Assembly (NCBI GenBank): GCA_973895155.1
Contig: OZ316898.1
Location: forward strand, 15,624,001 to 15,688,000
DNA length: 64,000 nucleotides
Origin: Marsupella aquatica
Taxonomy: Eukaryota > Marchantiophyta
Direction of reading: 5' to 3'
Position 1 is the stretch's first letter. Every line of letters begins with the position of its first letter. The translations under genes and the position numbers were made by a program. Below the pieces are notes generated by a model. The model saw only the letters and a list, made by a program, of their open reading frames with translations, was not told the DNA's origin and made no database searches. This document shows, in pieces, positions 1-11,220 of the stretch.

Positions 1-207
1 AACGGTGTGCGAAACTACGGTTGTTCATGTTGACCAAAGTTGCAAACCCAGAGCCACAGCAAAAACCAAAGCTGCGGCACCGAGTACCTCAACGCGGTCC
101 ACCAAAAAATGTAAGTTGTCATTCAGCTTGTAGCTTCACATTTTGGTTAGCACCAGGCGTTGCTATATGACTATGTCTATTGGTTTGTTTTTTCAATTGG
201 TTTGGAC

Positions 208-220
208 AGCGCCTGGCGCT
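208..220. repeat. 15-bp palindrome family, in an intron of copy 1
   Basis: AGCGCCTGGCGCT is a near-perfect inverted repeat with a central A/T. It lies in the intron 111-260, with a decayed copy at about 149-165. Confidence 0.85.
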
Positions 221-980
221 ATTATACAGCATTGAATAAATTCTGCTCTTTTTCCTTTAGGTGGGAGAAAGTCTGACGGTGCAACCGACAAAACAAAAGT
301 AGATGCAACTCCAAAGCCTTCCAAAGCCAATACCGGTGCCCAATCAGACCCAGTAACTCCAATTGACAATGCAAAAGAGATCGTCCCTCTTGATACAACC
401 AGTGCAAAGAAGAAGAAGAAAAGGGCAATTCAAGCTGGAGAATCTTCCCAAGATGATGCCGCTGGAACTGGTGTTCAGAGAGATGTGGGAACCTTCAAGA
501 GTAAATCTTCTAGGCATTGCATGGTGGAAACAAGTATCCAAGAATTTATTGATACTGCTTTCAACAAAGCAACGAAACTAGATTGGATGACTGACAGAGA
601 GAAATGGGGAAAGGACTTAATCAAGTCAGGTTCCCAGGAAAAGGGAGTCATCAGAGGAGGAAAAGAAAGATCGTTTGGTGTCAATGCAGGATTCATCTAT
701 CTTCCTACTGGACTTAAACCTATGGACCGTTGGGTTCCAAAGTGGAATGTACCAGACCACACAGTTCCGAGTTCTTTCTTCAAAGCGATGGACCCTTTCC
801 TTTTTGATGATGGCATGCTTGCGATCTTGTATTCAGATGACCATGATCAGGTCTCGCATGTCATTTCAGCATGCCAGCAATCAAAAAAGTTTCATTGTGT
901 CAATTCTCACAATGTCGTCATGTCTATGCCCATGTACAGAGCAAAGACCGATAGTCAGGTACAGATCATTGCATCTTGTT

Positions 981-994
981 AGCGCCCGACGCTA
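981..994. repeat. 15-bp palindrome family, in the next intron of copy 1
   Basis: AGCGCCCGACGCTA lies in the intron 959-1070. It is a two-base variant of the consensus and occurs identically at 52796 and 55511. Confidence 0.8.
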
Positions 995-2120
995 ATTTAG
1001 TCTTTGCTGTAGTTCTCGAGACATTACCCATTGGTTGATAATTTTAGCCGAACGTGTGCGATGCGTGCAGGTATTTACCCTCAGGCTAGACATATTTGTC
1101 GGACTTCTTCAAAGGGAAAGGTACCAAAGGATCCAAGGTTTAAGCCTCTATCAATAAGTGAAGATCCTTTGATCTCTAACTTGATTGGGCTCCCAACCTT
1201 GAAGACAAATCATTGCCCAGAATTGGATTTTGCTGGGAATGCTTGTCTTTCGGTTGGTTTTATGCAGTCAATGATAGAGCTTTTTACTCTTTCTGGAGAT
1301 ATTGTCCTTGACTGGACTGTAGGTTCAGGAAGCACATTCATTGCTGGTGATTTTTCTGGTCATTTTGTGATTGGGTTGGAAAATAGGCGTGAGTTTGTTG
1401 AGACTGCATCAAGGGTATTCTTAGAACTTCTTGATCCCAAGCATGTTCCGATATTGCCTCCTCCCGCGACCAATTTAAGTGGTCGCAAAAAGAAAGATAG
1501 GCTCCGCTATGTTCTCAACTTTGATTCCGATGAAGAGGAAGGTACCTTTGGAGACATCGGAGATGACATAGAGAAAACCCAGGAGGAAGATTCTTTGGAG
1601 AAGAGTGAAGACTTAGACGAGTAATATTCTTCCAGTAAGCTTCTTTATCCTTTCAAGTGTTGTTGACAATTCTGGGTTCTTGCTCTCTTATCCCTAAACT
1701 TATATTTTTTTCCGTTTTACTGGATCAGGTCAGAATGGAATCTGAGGAAGCATTTCCAATTCCGGAGACTAGCTAGGAATGTAATTGTCACTCCTGAGAA
1801 GCCGTTTGTTTTGCCCTCATACGCTAAAAATGTCGCTAGGATGGTTGACAAAATTAGAATGCTTTGTTGGGAAACAAAAGGTCTAAGTCTTCAGAGGGGA
1901 GCAGACGGGAAGTTCATGAGGAACCCTTATATAGATGATGTTTCCCAAAGCAAGTACATTGATGACAAAGCCGAGTCCACGGACAGATCTGAAAGCTCCG
2001 CATCAGAAACATTTGATAGTTTATAGGTAGCAATGGGGTTTTCTTCAAATACGTCATTTAATGTTTCAATATGTAACCATTTTGATGAATTGGCCAATTT
2101 TAAGCCCTTTCAAGTTTTAC

Positions 2121-2700
2121 TAGCGCTAGGCGCTCCTCAAACATACTGTCACTATTATATTTTTATTTCAGATTCTTGAAGTTTGATTTGTGAAGACGTG
2201 TTCTCAAGTGCAATATTGGCTAGCGCCGAGCGCTTCCCAATTTTCTAAGGGTTCTTTGGTGTGGATTCTTTCCGGGCTGTGGTTGCATAAATGTTTTGGT
2301 TTCCGTCCGATTTTGTGGTATTAGGTGAACTTGTGGGAACGGTCATGGATTTTTGCAGCTAGATGGCTTCTGGAAAGACCCTGATCGGGAGGAGGCTGGA
2401 ATAGACAATGGTTGTCTAGTGGGATTAGAGTAGTAGCGCCAAGCGCTACTGAAAGGTTTTGGTTAATTATAACTGAGTTAAATAGCATTCCGAGATCAAA
2501 CATTTCATAACCCCCTTCATTAAATATCCTTCGAGAGTGCAACTGGTACAAATTATAGACTCTTCACAGCGCCTGACGCTAGCAATAATCGTGGAGAGTT
2601 CCTACCGCTACGAGTTTCTTATATTTACTCCTATTTGTTTTTTTTGGTGTCTTTTGTAAACACCTCACCTTTGGCGCTAGTTTTACCAGCGCTAGGTGCT
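2121..2700. repeat. Cluster of 15-bp palindromes near the right end of copy 1
   Basis: Copies start at about 2121, 2221, 2434, 2568 and 2687, mostly with one or two transition changes from TAGCGCCWGGCGCTA. A half-site, GGCGCTAG, lies at about 2672. The region has no convincing ORF. Confidence 0.8.
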
Positions 2701-2739
2701 ACCAGAATTTTTTTTCAAAAGTAACTTTGCAAAAAAACA

Positions 2740-2842
2740 TGCAGGAAAGAGCCATCAATTTTCCTGTTACCAGTCTTTTTCCCTGTTACCAGTTTCTGTT
2801 ATGAATGCCTGTTTCCTGTTTTTCTGCCTTTTGTAAACACCT
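2740..2842 (-). repeat. Right terminal inverted repeat of copy 1
   Basis: Read inward on the minus strand the end starts AGGTGTTTACAAAAGG and continues with repeated AAACAGG and TGGTAACAGG words. The plus-strand left end of copy B at 46577 starts with the same 16 bases and the same kind of words. A second short copy of the terminal bases (CTTTTGTAAACACCT) sits just inside, at 2651-2665. Confidence 0.75.
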
Positions 2843-2893
2843 CCTTAACCTATGTACTTAGGGTTAAATCTGGGTTAGCTTTAACTCATAACA
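2843..2893 (-). repeat. 3' LTR remnant of the decayed copia element
   Basis: These 51 bp match the end of the LTR at 9605-9741 (from CCTTAACCT to CATAACA). The LTR is cut exactly where the terminal repeat of copy 1 ends. Confidence 0.85.
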
Positions 2894-5749
2894 CTCCCCC
2901 TTGGTTGATTTGAGTATAGGTAAAAATCAACCACACTAATGTAAAGTTTAACCCGTATTAGGTCCCATCTATTGTTGGTTTGGTCTCATCAAAACCCTTC
3001 TTCTGGCTATAAGGGAAAGAGTGCCACAACCATTACATAATGTGGGATTGACTAAAGGGGTACTAGGTTTGAGAGTGAGAGTTAGGACTAATTAGAGTTT
3101 AAATATCTAAAAAAAAATTATGAGTCTATTAGTAAGTAATATAAAGTACGAAGAGTGCTCTATGTCGGAAGTGTAAACTTTGGCTGAGCGGTATCGAAGT
3201 TGTTGTGTTGGCATTGGAGTCTCGACACAAAGTGAAGGGTTTCTCTCGATAAAGAATGATGTATTCTTTGAAGGTCGTGTGCTCTGAGGTTAGGCATTAT
3301 TCTCTTTTGACTAAATTTCTTATGGTAGGCGCATTGTGATATTGAGCTTATTATGGATGTTGATGGGTGCAAAGTCCAGAGTTGAAGGTTGTTGGGAACT
3401 CTACGGTGCTGGGACGTTGCTGTTGCGAGGTTGCGATGGTGTGCAGTTGCCAGGTCCGTCTTGGCAAGAAGAGATAAGTGCTTGCGCCTTTTGTCTTAAT
3501 TTTGTGCTGCGTCTTGGCATAGTAAGTCTTTTACCTGGCGCATTCCTATCCCGAGTGTATGCACTTTATGGAGGGCGGGCGGTAAGGGCTTCGTGAATAG
3601 GTCGGCCCTATTTTCTTTCATGGATATCCATTGGACTTGGATCTTATCTCCATGTTGTTCATGCGCGTAGAATAGTTTTGGTGCAATGTGTTTTATCCTG
3701 CCCCCTTTAATAAAGCCTTGCGCAATCTGGTCAACCCAGGGTCAATTATCTTCGTAAAGAATGGTCGGTTTTGTCAGTGGTGGTTTTCCTGTGTTCTGGT
3801 TGATGTGGTCAATTAAGCTTCTGAGCCACATGCATTCTCTTGTGGCTTCATACAGTGCTATAATTTCTGAATGGTTAGATGATGTAGCTGTCAATGACTG
3901 CTTTGTGCTCTTCCAAGAAATCGCTGTTATGCCCTGTAGAAAAACGTATCCCGTTTGGGACTTCGCATCATGTGGGTCGGACAAGTACCCGGCATCGGCG
4001 TATCCAGTCAAGGTCGGGTTGCTTTTCTTGGGGAAGTATAGTCCCATGTCTGTAGTCCCTTGTAAGTAGCAAAACACTCTTTTTATGCCATTCTAGTGTT
4101 GGATTGTTGGCTGTGATCCATGTCTTGCTAGAAGGCTTACTGCAAAGCTGATATCAGGTCGTGTCTGATTTGCTAGGTACAGTAGGGCTCCAATCGCTGA
4201 TAGGTATGGCTTCTCTAGTCCCAGCACCTGTTCATGTTGTTGGCGTTTCTTAAACATGTCTTGTGCTGGGTCAAGAGAACGCAGGTCCATTGGAGTGCTC
4301 ACCGGGTATGAATTTTGCATGTTGAACTGCTTAAGAATTTTCTGTGTGTAAGTAGATTGGTTAATGAGGATGCCATCCTCAAGATGGTTAAACTGGATGC
4401 CTAGGCAGTAGCTCGGGATTCCAATATCTTTCATTTCAAAGATTCTTTTGAGTGTTTCAACTGTCTGTGTTGTGAGCTGCTTAGTTCCAAAAATGTTTGT
4501 CATCAACGTAAATGGCGAGTATCACAAACTCTGTGCCAACATGTTTAAGAAATAGGCACGGTGCTATGTCTGCATTTGTAAACTGTAAAGTCAACATTTC
4601 ATCACGAAAGCGTTTATACCAGATTTGGTCACTCTATTTGAGGCCGTTTATTGATCTCATTACTTGTACTGCATATGCTGGTTTTGGTGTCTGCTTCTTA
4701 TTTTGTTGATTGACATGTTGAGGTCCACTGTCTTTTGGGGATGGATTTCCCTTATTTGTTTGGTACCATTTCAAGGACTCAGTAGGAGCTTCCCTTGCTT
4801 CTAACCCAGCAGTAGGCTGGTTAGGTTGGGGTCGTATCCCATGGGTGTTCTGGACAGTAGGTCCTTTGTTCGGCTTGGCTGTGATCTGCTTAAGGCCTGA
4901 TTGCAGGTCTGGATGTAGGTTGCAGGTCTTCTCCCCCTGAATATGGAACTTCACTCTTGTAATTAGTTCAGGAGGGGCCTGCATATATATTTCAGTATCC
5001 ATAATACCGTACAAGTATGCCGTGACTACGTCCATAAGGTGCATTACTAGTTTGTGAATCAAAGCAAAAGCGATCATATAGCGGTATGTGATTGAGTCCA
5101 TAATGGGGGAGTACGTGAGGTCATAGTCTCAACCATAAATCTGAGTATATCCTTTCGCCACCAGTCGAGCTTTGTATCTGATGACCTCTCCTTTGGCATT
5201 CCTTTTTTGCACAAAGGTGAATTATACCCCGTTAGGCTCCTTTCTGGTGGGGCTGGTGAGATCGGGCCAAATACATGTCTCTTAATGAGCGAATCTAATT
5301 CTGAATTTATTGCCTCCTACCATAGTGGCCAGTCTTCTCTATTCTGGGCTTCCTGTATAGTAAGTGGATCAGGGGTATCGTTAGTAATTTCCTGTGAAAT
5401 GAGGAAGGTGAATTGGTCATTGACTTTGGTATATGCTCGCTGCCACACTTTTCTTGTATGCATATACTGGATGGAGATTTCATTGTTGTCCTGTGATGGG
5501 ATTGTGATAGGTTCTTCACTGGTGTTGTCAATATTCTGTGTGGTTGTTGTAGGGATGGCATTCCTCTTCTGCCTAGATTGACTATCTTTAGATCCAAGGG
5601 GGCGGCCCCTCTTAGTTCTAGGTGGGGCGTCGACTGCTTCTGTTTGTTGAGGTTGAATTTGCACTGGTACATATGCAGCCTCAATGTGGGAGTGGGTCAC
5701 AGTAGCAACATCATTGAATGCATCAGGTAATGTGTGCACCATCTGGTTT

Positions 5750-6359
5750 CCTTACAACATTTTGTATATATATATTTTTAAATGGTGGCCATGAAAACCC
5801 CGTGGCAGAGGACACAAACAGAACCAAAAGACAATTCCGAGCACAAAACAGCAAAAAGAGCCAAAAAGTAACCCAAACCAGATGGCCCAGACCCCAAGGC
5901 GGGTCATAAGCGCCTCATATGCGAACAACCCCCCCAAACAGCCAGGCAAGCAGCTACTGCTGTCATCCTGTCTTTCTACCATAATTCCCCCATATCATAT
6001 TGTCCTATCTTGAAGTGATCCATACATCCCTACGCCTCATCCATGCAATCCGTTCCCTATTAATCATTTCCTTAGCCCTCAGTAATCGAGTTTTCCGGTT
6101 ACAAACTGGCAATGTAATTAAAACAGCAGAGACATGATCCGCTGCTTCCAACAATATGAATCTGAAGTCTAACTTCCTACTCCCATCAACCTGGAACATG
6201 TGCTCATTCCGCCCCAGCCACAGAGCCCACAACATCTGAAAAAGCACTAGTACCATCATAACAGTCTTGCTGTGGCGCCTTCCAATTGCAGAATCCACCA
6301 GCCCAATCAGTCCCCCCGCGTATCCAACAAAGATTCCCCCAAAGCCTTGTGCACAAAGA
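5750..6359 (-). mobile_element. 5'-truncated LINE inserted in the copia element
   Basis: The insertion is flanked by an exact 18-bp direct repeat, GTGTGCACCATCTGGTTT, at 5732-5749 and 6360-6377. This is the variable-length target duplication typical of target-primed LINE insertion. On the minus strand it encodes the end of a LINE ORF2, with the zinc-finger-type motif 'LWALWLGRNEHMFQ' that follows the reverse transcriptase in plant L1-like elements. The same protein end occurs at 40060-40755. Removing one repeat copy rejoins the copia reading frame at 'MVHTL'. Confidence 0.8.
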
Positions 6360-7170
6360 GTGTGCACCATCTGGTTTAATTGTAAGGCACGTCTTACCTC
6401 TTCATCTGCTTGTTTTGTCCTTGGGTCGTTGAGTAGTAGAGCTTTTGTTTCCCATTGTAGCTGAGGTACTGATACTGAGTCTTCTTGCTTTCCAGATGTT
6501 AGTTCCGGATAAATGTCTTCAAAGAAGTGGCAATCCTGAAATCTGGCTTTATAGACATCTCCTGTCATAGGTTCTCAGAATCTTATAATAGATGGGGAAT
6601 CGAAGCCTACATAAATTCCTATTTGGCGCTGGGGACCCATCTTGGTTCATTTAGGTCCCAAGATGGGAACTAGTACTTGGCATCCGAATGTTTTCAGGTG
6701 GGAAACATCTGGTGGTAAGCCATATGCTAGATGATGTGGGGACAAGGAATTCAAGGATGAAGGCCTATACTGTAGTAGGGATGTTGCATGGAGGATTGCA
6801 TGTCCCCATGCCGTGGCTGGTAATTTGGTTTGCATCAACATTGGGCGTGCAATAAGTTGTATCGTTTAATAACGGATTCTGCCATCCCATTTTGTGAGTG
6901 GACATATGGGACAGGGTACTGAGCTTCTATCCCAACTGTGAGACAAAAATCATTAAATGTATTAGAGGTGAATTCTCGTATAGGGTCGTCCGGGAACTGA
7001 GTTTTTAGCTTCAGTATATTTACTAGAATTCGTGAGAATACTAGATTTCTTGTGGACAGTAGGGACACTTGTGACCACTTAGATGATGAATCAATCATGA
7101 CTGGGAAGAACCTAAAGGGGCCACTAGGTGGTTCTATAGGGCCGCAAACACCAGCGTTGAGTTGTTCTAG

Positions 7171-7698
7171 AGGGGTACACAACATCATCAGTTATCTCAA
7201 AAATTTTAGAATCTCAGTTGAGGAGTTGAGATGGGGCCTTCGAACTTCCGCTCATCTCAGCTGGGTAGCCGAGGTTGATTCAATCTCAGCTGACCTCGCC
7301 GAGATGGGCGTACGGACCGAATTTTATTTTATTTTAAAACCAAAAAAAAATCCCCTCAAAAAAACATTTTGAACAAATTTTTTTTCCCCATCTCAGCTGG
7401 CCTCACCGAGATGGGGCGTACGGACCAAAAAAAAACGTGAAAAAAAAACCAAAAATTTTGAAAAAAAAAATTCCGTAAATTTTTTTCCCATCTCGGCAGG
7501 GCTCGCGGAGATACGTGTCCGTACGGTACGGACGCCTCATGGCGAAAAAAATTTGAAGAAGAAAAATTCAAGAATTTTTTTTTCTTCATTTTTTTCTTTT
7601 TCGCATCGCAACTTGGCGGCCTCTCTGAGATGAGGTGGCAGCTGATATCAGGTACACTGATGAAAGTGACTGATAACTGATGAGATTACTTATCTCTA
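7171..7698. mobile_element. Short AT-rich insertion with internal tandem repeats
   Basis: This piece splits the copia integrase between 'PKFLE' and 'QLNAGV'. TTCTAG is present on both sides (7165-7170 and 7699-7704). Near both ends lies the inverted word TCATCAGTTATC. Inside are three diverged copies, at about 7280, 7390 and 7490, of a unit with CATCTC-GCTGGCCTC-CGAGATGGGCGTACGGACC-like sequence, each followed by A/T-rich sequence. It has no coding potential. It is probably a non-autonomous DNA element; the superfamily is not clear. Confidence 0.5.
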
Positions 7699-9604
7699 TT
7701 CTAGAAATTTGGGGATAGCATATACCGTTTTTGTAATTGATGGGCGAGTTATAAGTTTGCCTTGTGAGCATGCTAGGCAGGGTTGTTGTTGTGTGGGTGT
7801 TTTTGCCACTGGCGGTATACCCACTGAGTCTTTAATGATTTTATGGTACATGGTTGTCCCAGGGTGTCCCAGGCGGTTATGCCAGGTGATGGATATGTTT
7901 TGCTTGCTGGGTTTCGTATAGTGTGATTGTATTCTTGTGACATACAATCCTGGAGGTCAGCTGAGAATGTTTCTTGGATATGTCATCCTTTTTCAGTTCT
8001 CTTTATAATCTGAAGGACTTCTCTCCTGTTTTGTATGCTTGTATAAATATGCAGGTTATTTGCCCTTATGTCTTGGAAATTGATCAAATTTCTGGTGGCT
8101 GTGGGTGCATATATGGCTGATTCGATGTGGATGACTGTCCCTCTCAGGAATATGACAGTAGCTGGTCCCTGGCCATGTTCAATCTGTTTCTGGCCAGAGA
8201 TCGTGGTAATGGTTCGGGATGAGGGTGTGATGTGACTGAAGTGTTTTCTCTCTTTTAAGATGGTATGTGATGTGCCGCTGTCCAGTATACAAATGGTTGG
8301 GTCTTTTAGGTAGATGGTATTTTTGCCATGGGTAGTGATGTATGTTTCAGGTGAAGCGGGTTCGGTCACATATTGTGTGAGGTCTTGTGGTAATTCAAGG
8401 AAGTTTCCCTGGGGTTCTTTGGGGGAATTGTTAATACTGTTTTGGTAAAGTTTAACTAGATGTGAGGGGGCTCTACAATCTTTTTTGGCATGTCCAAGTG
8501 TACCGCATCGGAAACATTTTGTAGGGTTGTTTCTCTTATCTGATATGCCGTTGTTAGTTCTTCCTCTCTCTCTGTTGCGTTCTCCCTCTCCCTCTATTTT
8601 GCCACTGTTGCCGGTTGTTTGGGGGGTTATACGTGCTTCCTGCGCCCCTTCCTCTTTGGAGTTGGGTTCTGCCTTTGCCTGCAAAACGTCCACCTCTCCC
8701 CCTGAAGGTACCCCTCCCCCTGTATCCCCTTTGGTTTTGACTGTTATATTGTGTTTCAGGTTTTGGTGTGGGTGGGAGAGTACCTGGGGGTCTTTCTTTG
8801 AGTTTTCAAGCAATAATATTTGGTGCTTCTTGACTAATAGCATATGTGCAATTAGCTGGGAGTATCTTGTAAATGCCATGTTTCGGTATTGGGAGGCTAA
8901 TACCAAATTTGCTGCATGAAATGTTGACAGGGTCTTCTCGATCTGCTCCACATCGTCTACCGCGTGCCCACAGACCGTGAGTTGTGATAGATTCAAAACA
9001 ATTCACTGTTGTATTTGGCGACTGTCTTGTGGTCTTGGACCCTTAAATTTATCCAATCATGTCTCGCTGCTGGGAGGGAAATTAGCCGCATATGATCAAA
9101 CCAAAGTTGCAATTCATCCCATATAACACTCTCAGATTATATTCATTTAAGTATTGGGTTTTTAGGGCGTCAGCCAGGGATGCCTTATGAAAACGAGTGC
9201 CTTCGCTTTCTCTTGAAGTGTGGGCCCATTGTCGGTGATTATAGAGTCTTGTAGAGATTTAGCGGCTAAGTGGGCCTCCATATCCATTGACCATGTTAAA
9301 TAATTTGATCCGTCAATAGCTAATTCTCGGAAGCTGAGTTTTTCTAGAGACATTTTTGCCCTATCCATGTAGTCTCTTTCAATTGCTTTGCCGCTCAATC
9401 TGAAAGTATCCTAATGTATAATCTTCAATAGTTTGTGTGCAACTTCTGCTGTTTTCCCCGCTGTTTTCGTGCAATTCGTTCTTTGATTGGATGTGGTATC
9501 TCGTTTGTAAGAAGTCATATGCTGAACAATTCTTCCAATTTCAATCCTTCGTCTTTGTCGTGGCCTATATCTATGGCTGAAAAAATTGAGACGTGCTGAT
9601 AACG

Positions 9605-9741
9605 TGTTACAAGGAGCACACCATAGCCAAGTTACTTAACAATCTTAGATACACATGTGAGGTTATAGGAAGGTGGTTGTATAACCGCTCCTTAACCTAT
9701 GTACTTAGGGTTAAATCTAGGGTTAGCTTCAACTCATAACA
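9605..9741 (-). repeat. 5' LTR of the decayed copia element
   Basis: 137-bp LTR bounded by TG and CA on the plus strand. GTGCTGATAACG at 9593-9604 is the complement of the primer-binding site CGTTATCAGCAC, the same site as in the younger copia element at 63361-63372. The 5 bp after the LTR are TACAT; the partner duplication would lie left of this window. Confidence 0.85.
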
Positions 9742-9742
9742 T

Positions 9743-11220
9743 ACATGTCATTTGAAAAATTGAGGATGCATTTGTCCGTGAGTTTTTGCAGGTGGCATTA
9801 TCTCAGGATGTTCTTCACATCAACCAGTTGGTGGATTGCCTTCATGATTTTGGTCATGTGCTTCATCCAGAGCCCTTCATACCCTCTTTGGACCATTCCG
9901 CCTACTCCCTTGTTTTTGTCTTTGCTTAATTTCACCCTTTGATACCACTGTGATGGAAACCTTTGGATACCTTATTGGACTAGAGCCCTTGATGGAGGGG
10001 ATGGTCCTTTTGCGGCTAAACAAGTTGCCCTGCCGCCTTCCAGCGGTGGCATGGGTATAATTTCCTCAGCGGTTCCTCTGCCCCTTGTGCCTTGGGAGTT
10101 GGGCTCAGGTGGTCCCTACCCTGCTCTTGCTCCTTGTTTCATTGTGGATCTCCAACCCATCCTCTTTGACCATGTCATGGGGGTTGAGGAGGGGGTCCTC
10201 CCTTTCAAAGTTTGCCTATGCCAGACCTGTTCACTCCTGCCCGAGGTTGTGCAAGCCATTGTTCCTAACTTCATGGAGGTGGTTCGAGACAATCCGGACC
10301 GTGTCTAGTGGGTGATTTCCAACCACGTGCACCGTCACACCCTTTCCAGTATGCTCTCGGACGCACCTTCCAATTTGTTTTGGCTCGCCTCCTATCTTGT
10401 GCAAGAACTGATTTCCTAAGCTTGGTTGGTTGCTAGTCCTTTGTGGCCCCCTTTTGTATGAGCTCTTTCTCTTTACCACTTCACTACAACTTAGGTTGGG
10501 ATTGCCTCACCTTTGCCTTCTTGGCCAACCCATAGTCATGTGCTTGTGGAGCGTCGGTGGATTCATTGGGAGTTCATATTCTCAAGTGTGGCCATGGGAG
10601 TGAGAGGACTGCCACCCATGATGACATTCAGGACATGGTGGTTGCCTTTGCCCGGGACTCTAGTTACCATGTTGCCATGGAGCAACAACATGTTCTTCCC
10701 CCTTGGGATGGTCTTCCTGACCGGCGACGAGCAGATCTGGTCTTTTCTAGGGTTAGGGTTTGTGCTCTTGGGGATGTGGTTGTTGTTGACCCTAATGGGG
10801 GAGTCATGCCACAGCTGCCACCCATGTGCCTGGCCATGCATCTGCCAAGGTGGCCTGGCTCAAGGAGGAGCCCTATACAGATTGCTACCAAAGAGATCTT
10901 TTCTACCCCTTTGCCTTTGAGGTTTTTGGTGCTCTCCACCCTAATTCGACCAGTTCTTGCGGGCCTGTGTTGTTTATTGTATTGAGAGGAGGCCTTCCCC
11001 CTATTTTTGTCCTCACTGCCTTTTTTTGGCAATGGGTGTGTGTGGCTCTTCAGTGGACACCCTCCTTTGCAAGGCTGAGGTAGTTGGCTTTAGGGCCTCT
11101 CGACAAGTTCTGCTTTGGGACCCTCCTTGCAATTTACTCTGGAGCTCTACCAGGTTTTTCAGTTCTCCGCTCAGTAGGGTGTTAGTGTAAGTAGTCAATA
11201 ATTCCAAAGGCATGTAGAAA
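9743..11220 (+). pseudogene. Decayed retroelement C-terminal (restriction-like endonuclease) fragment
   Basis: Overlapping ORFs on the plus strand give segments such as 'HGSERTATHDDIQDMVV', 'RRRADLVFSRVRV', 'LGDVVVVDPNGG' and 'FEVFGALHPNSTSSC'. The HD..QD...A and RR.D.V......LADVVI.DP pattern resembles the PD-(D/E)XK-like endonuclease tail seen on some plant reverse transcriptase-bearing elements. That identification is from memory of the pattern and is tentative. Several frames are needed to cover the region, so it is a relic. The stretch 9743-10050 has only short ORFs. Confidence 0.4.

Larger units (their letters stand above)
1..2026 (+). pseudogene. ParB-methyltransferase gene of the transposon, copy 1 (3' exons, frameshifted)
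   Basis: Exons inferred by alignment with copies A and B are 1-110 (partial), 261-958, 1071-1620 and 1729-2026, all with GT-AG junctions. Exon 261-958 has a Lys-rich stretch followed by a methyltransferase-like half ending at the 'AMDPFLFDDGMLAIL' strand; the place where a DPPY motif is expected reads 'IYLPTGL'. Exon 1071-1620 carries the SAM-binding motif I in the form 'DWTVGSGST', then 'FVIGLENRREFVE', as in permuted N4/N6 methylases (PF01555-like order). The last exon is a conserved tail ending in Ser/Asp-rich sequence. A one-base deletion near 1100, relative to copy B, breaks the frame. The first two introns contain the 15-bp palindrome. Confidence 0.75.
1..2842 (+). mobile_element. Large MULE-type transposon, copy 1 (right part only)
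   Basis: This is the right-hand portion of the large DNA transposon found twice more in the window (18.8-27.1 kb and 46.6 kb onward). It holds the last four exons of the ParB-methyltransferase gene, then about 800 bp with several decayed copies of the 15-bp palindrome, and ends with a terminal repeat finishing GTAAACACCT at 2842. The end is fixed by context: the bases immediately after 2842 continue the LTR of a copia element whose other LTR (9605-9741) is intact across that point. The transposase half and left end lie outside the window. No counterpart of the third ORF of copies A and B was found between 2027 and 2842. Confidence 0.8.
3600..9398 (-). pseudogene. Copia gag-pol remnant
   Basis: Pieces in order on the minus strand: gag N-terminus (9398-9162, 'AIDGSNYLTWSMDMEAHL'), gag with a CCHC knuckle (CFRCGTLGHAKKDC) and an aspartic protease 'DSGTSHT' (8996-7983), the integrase HHCC finger ('WHNRLGHPG...CLACSQGK', 7947-7697), integrase core (7188-6647), a linker and RT start (6568-6380 and 5742-5317), RT (5101-4093) and RNase H ('GYADAGYLSDPHDAKSQ', 4077-3742) continuing toward about 3600. 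There are many stops and frameshifts. In this copy gag and protease are in one frame, unlike the younger copia element. It cannot encode a working polyprotein. Confidence 0.85.
2843..9741 (-). mobile_element. Decayed Ty1/copia element with nested insertions
   Basis: A minus-strand copia element with a complete 5' LTR at 9605-9741 (TGTTAC...ATAACA, 137 bp), a primer-binding site next to it at 9593-9604, and a purine tract (minus-strand CCAAGGGGGAG, 2894-2904) next to the remaining 51 bp of the 3' LTR (2843-2893). The missing part of the 3' LTR is expected left of copy 1, which inserted into it. Gag and pol remnants run in the order expected for copia and match the better-preserved element at 56980-63496. 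A LINE tail and an AT-rich insertion interrupt the coding region. Confidence 0.85.

Noticed and set aside
1621-1624. TAA stop ending the methyltransferase before its last exon
   Set aside because: All three copies have GA/GTAAT at this point, and splicing to CAG/GTCRGARTGG gives an in-frame join, so the TAA is intronic.
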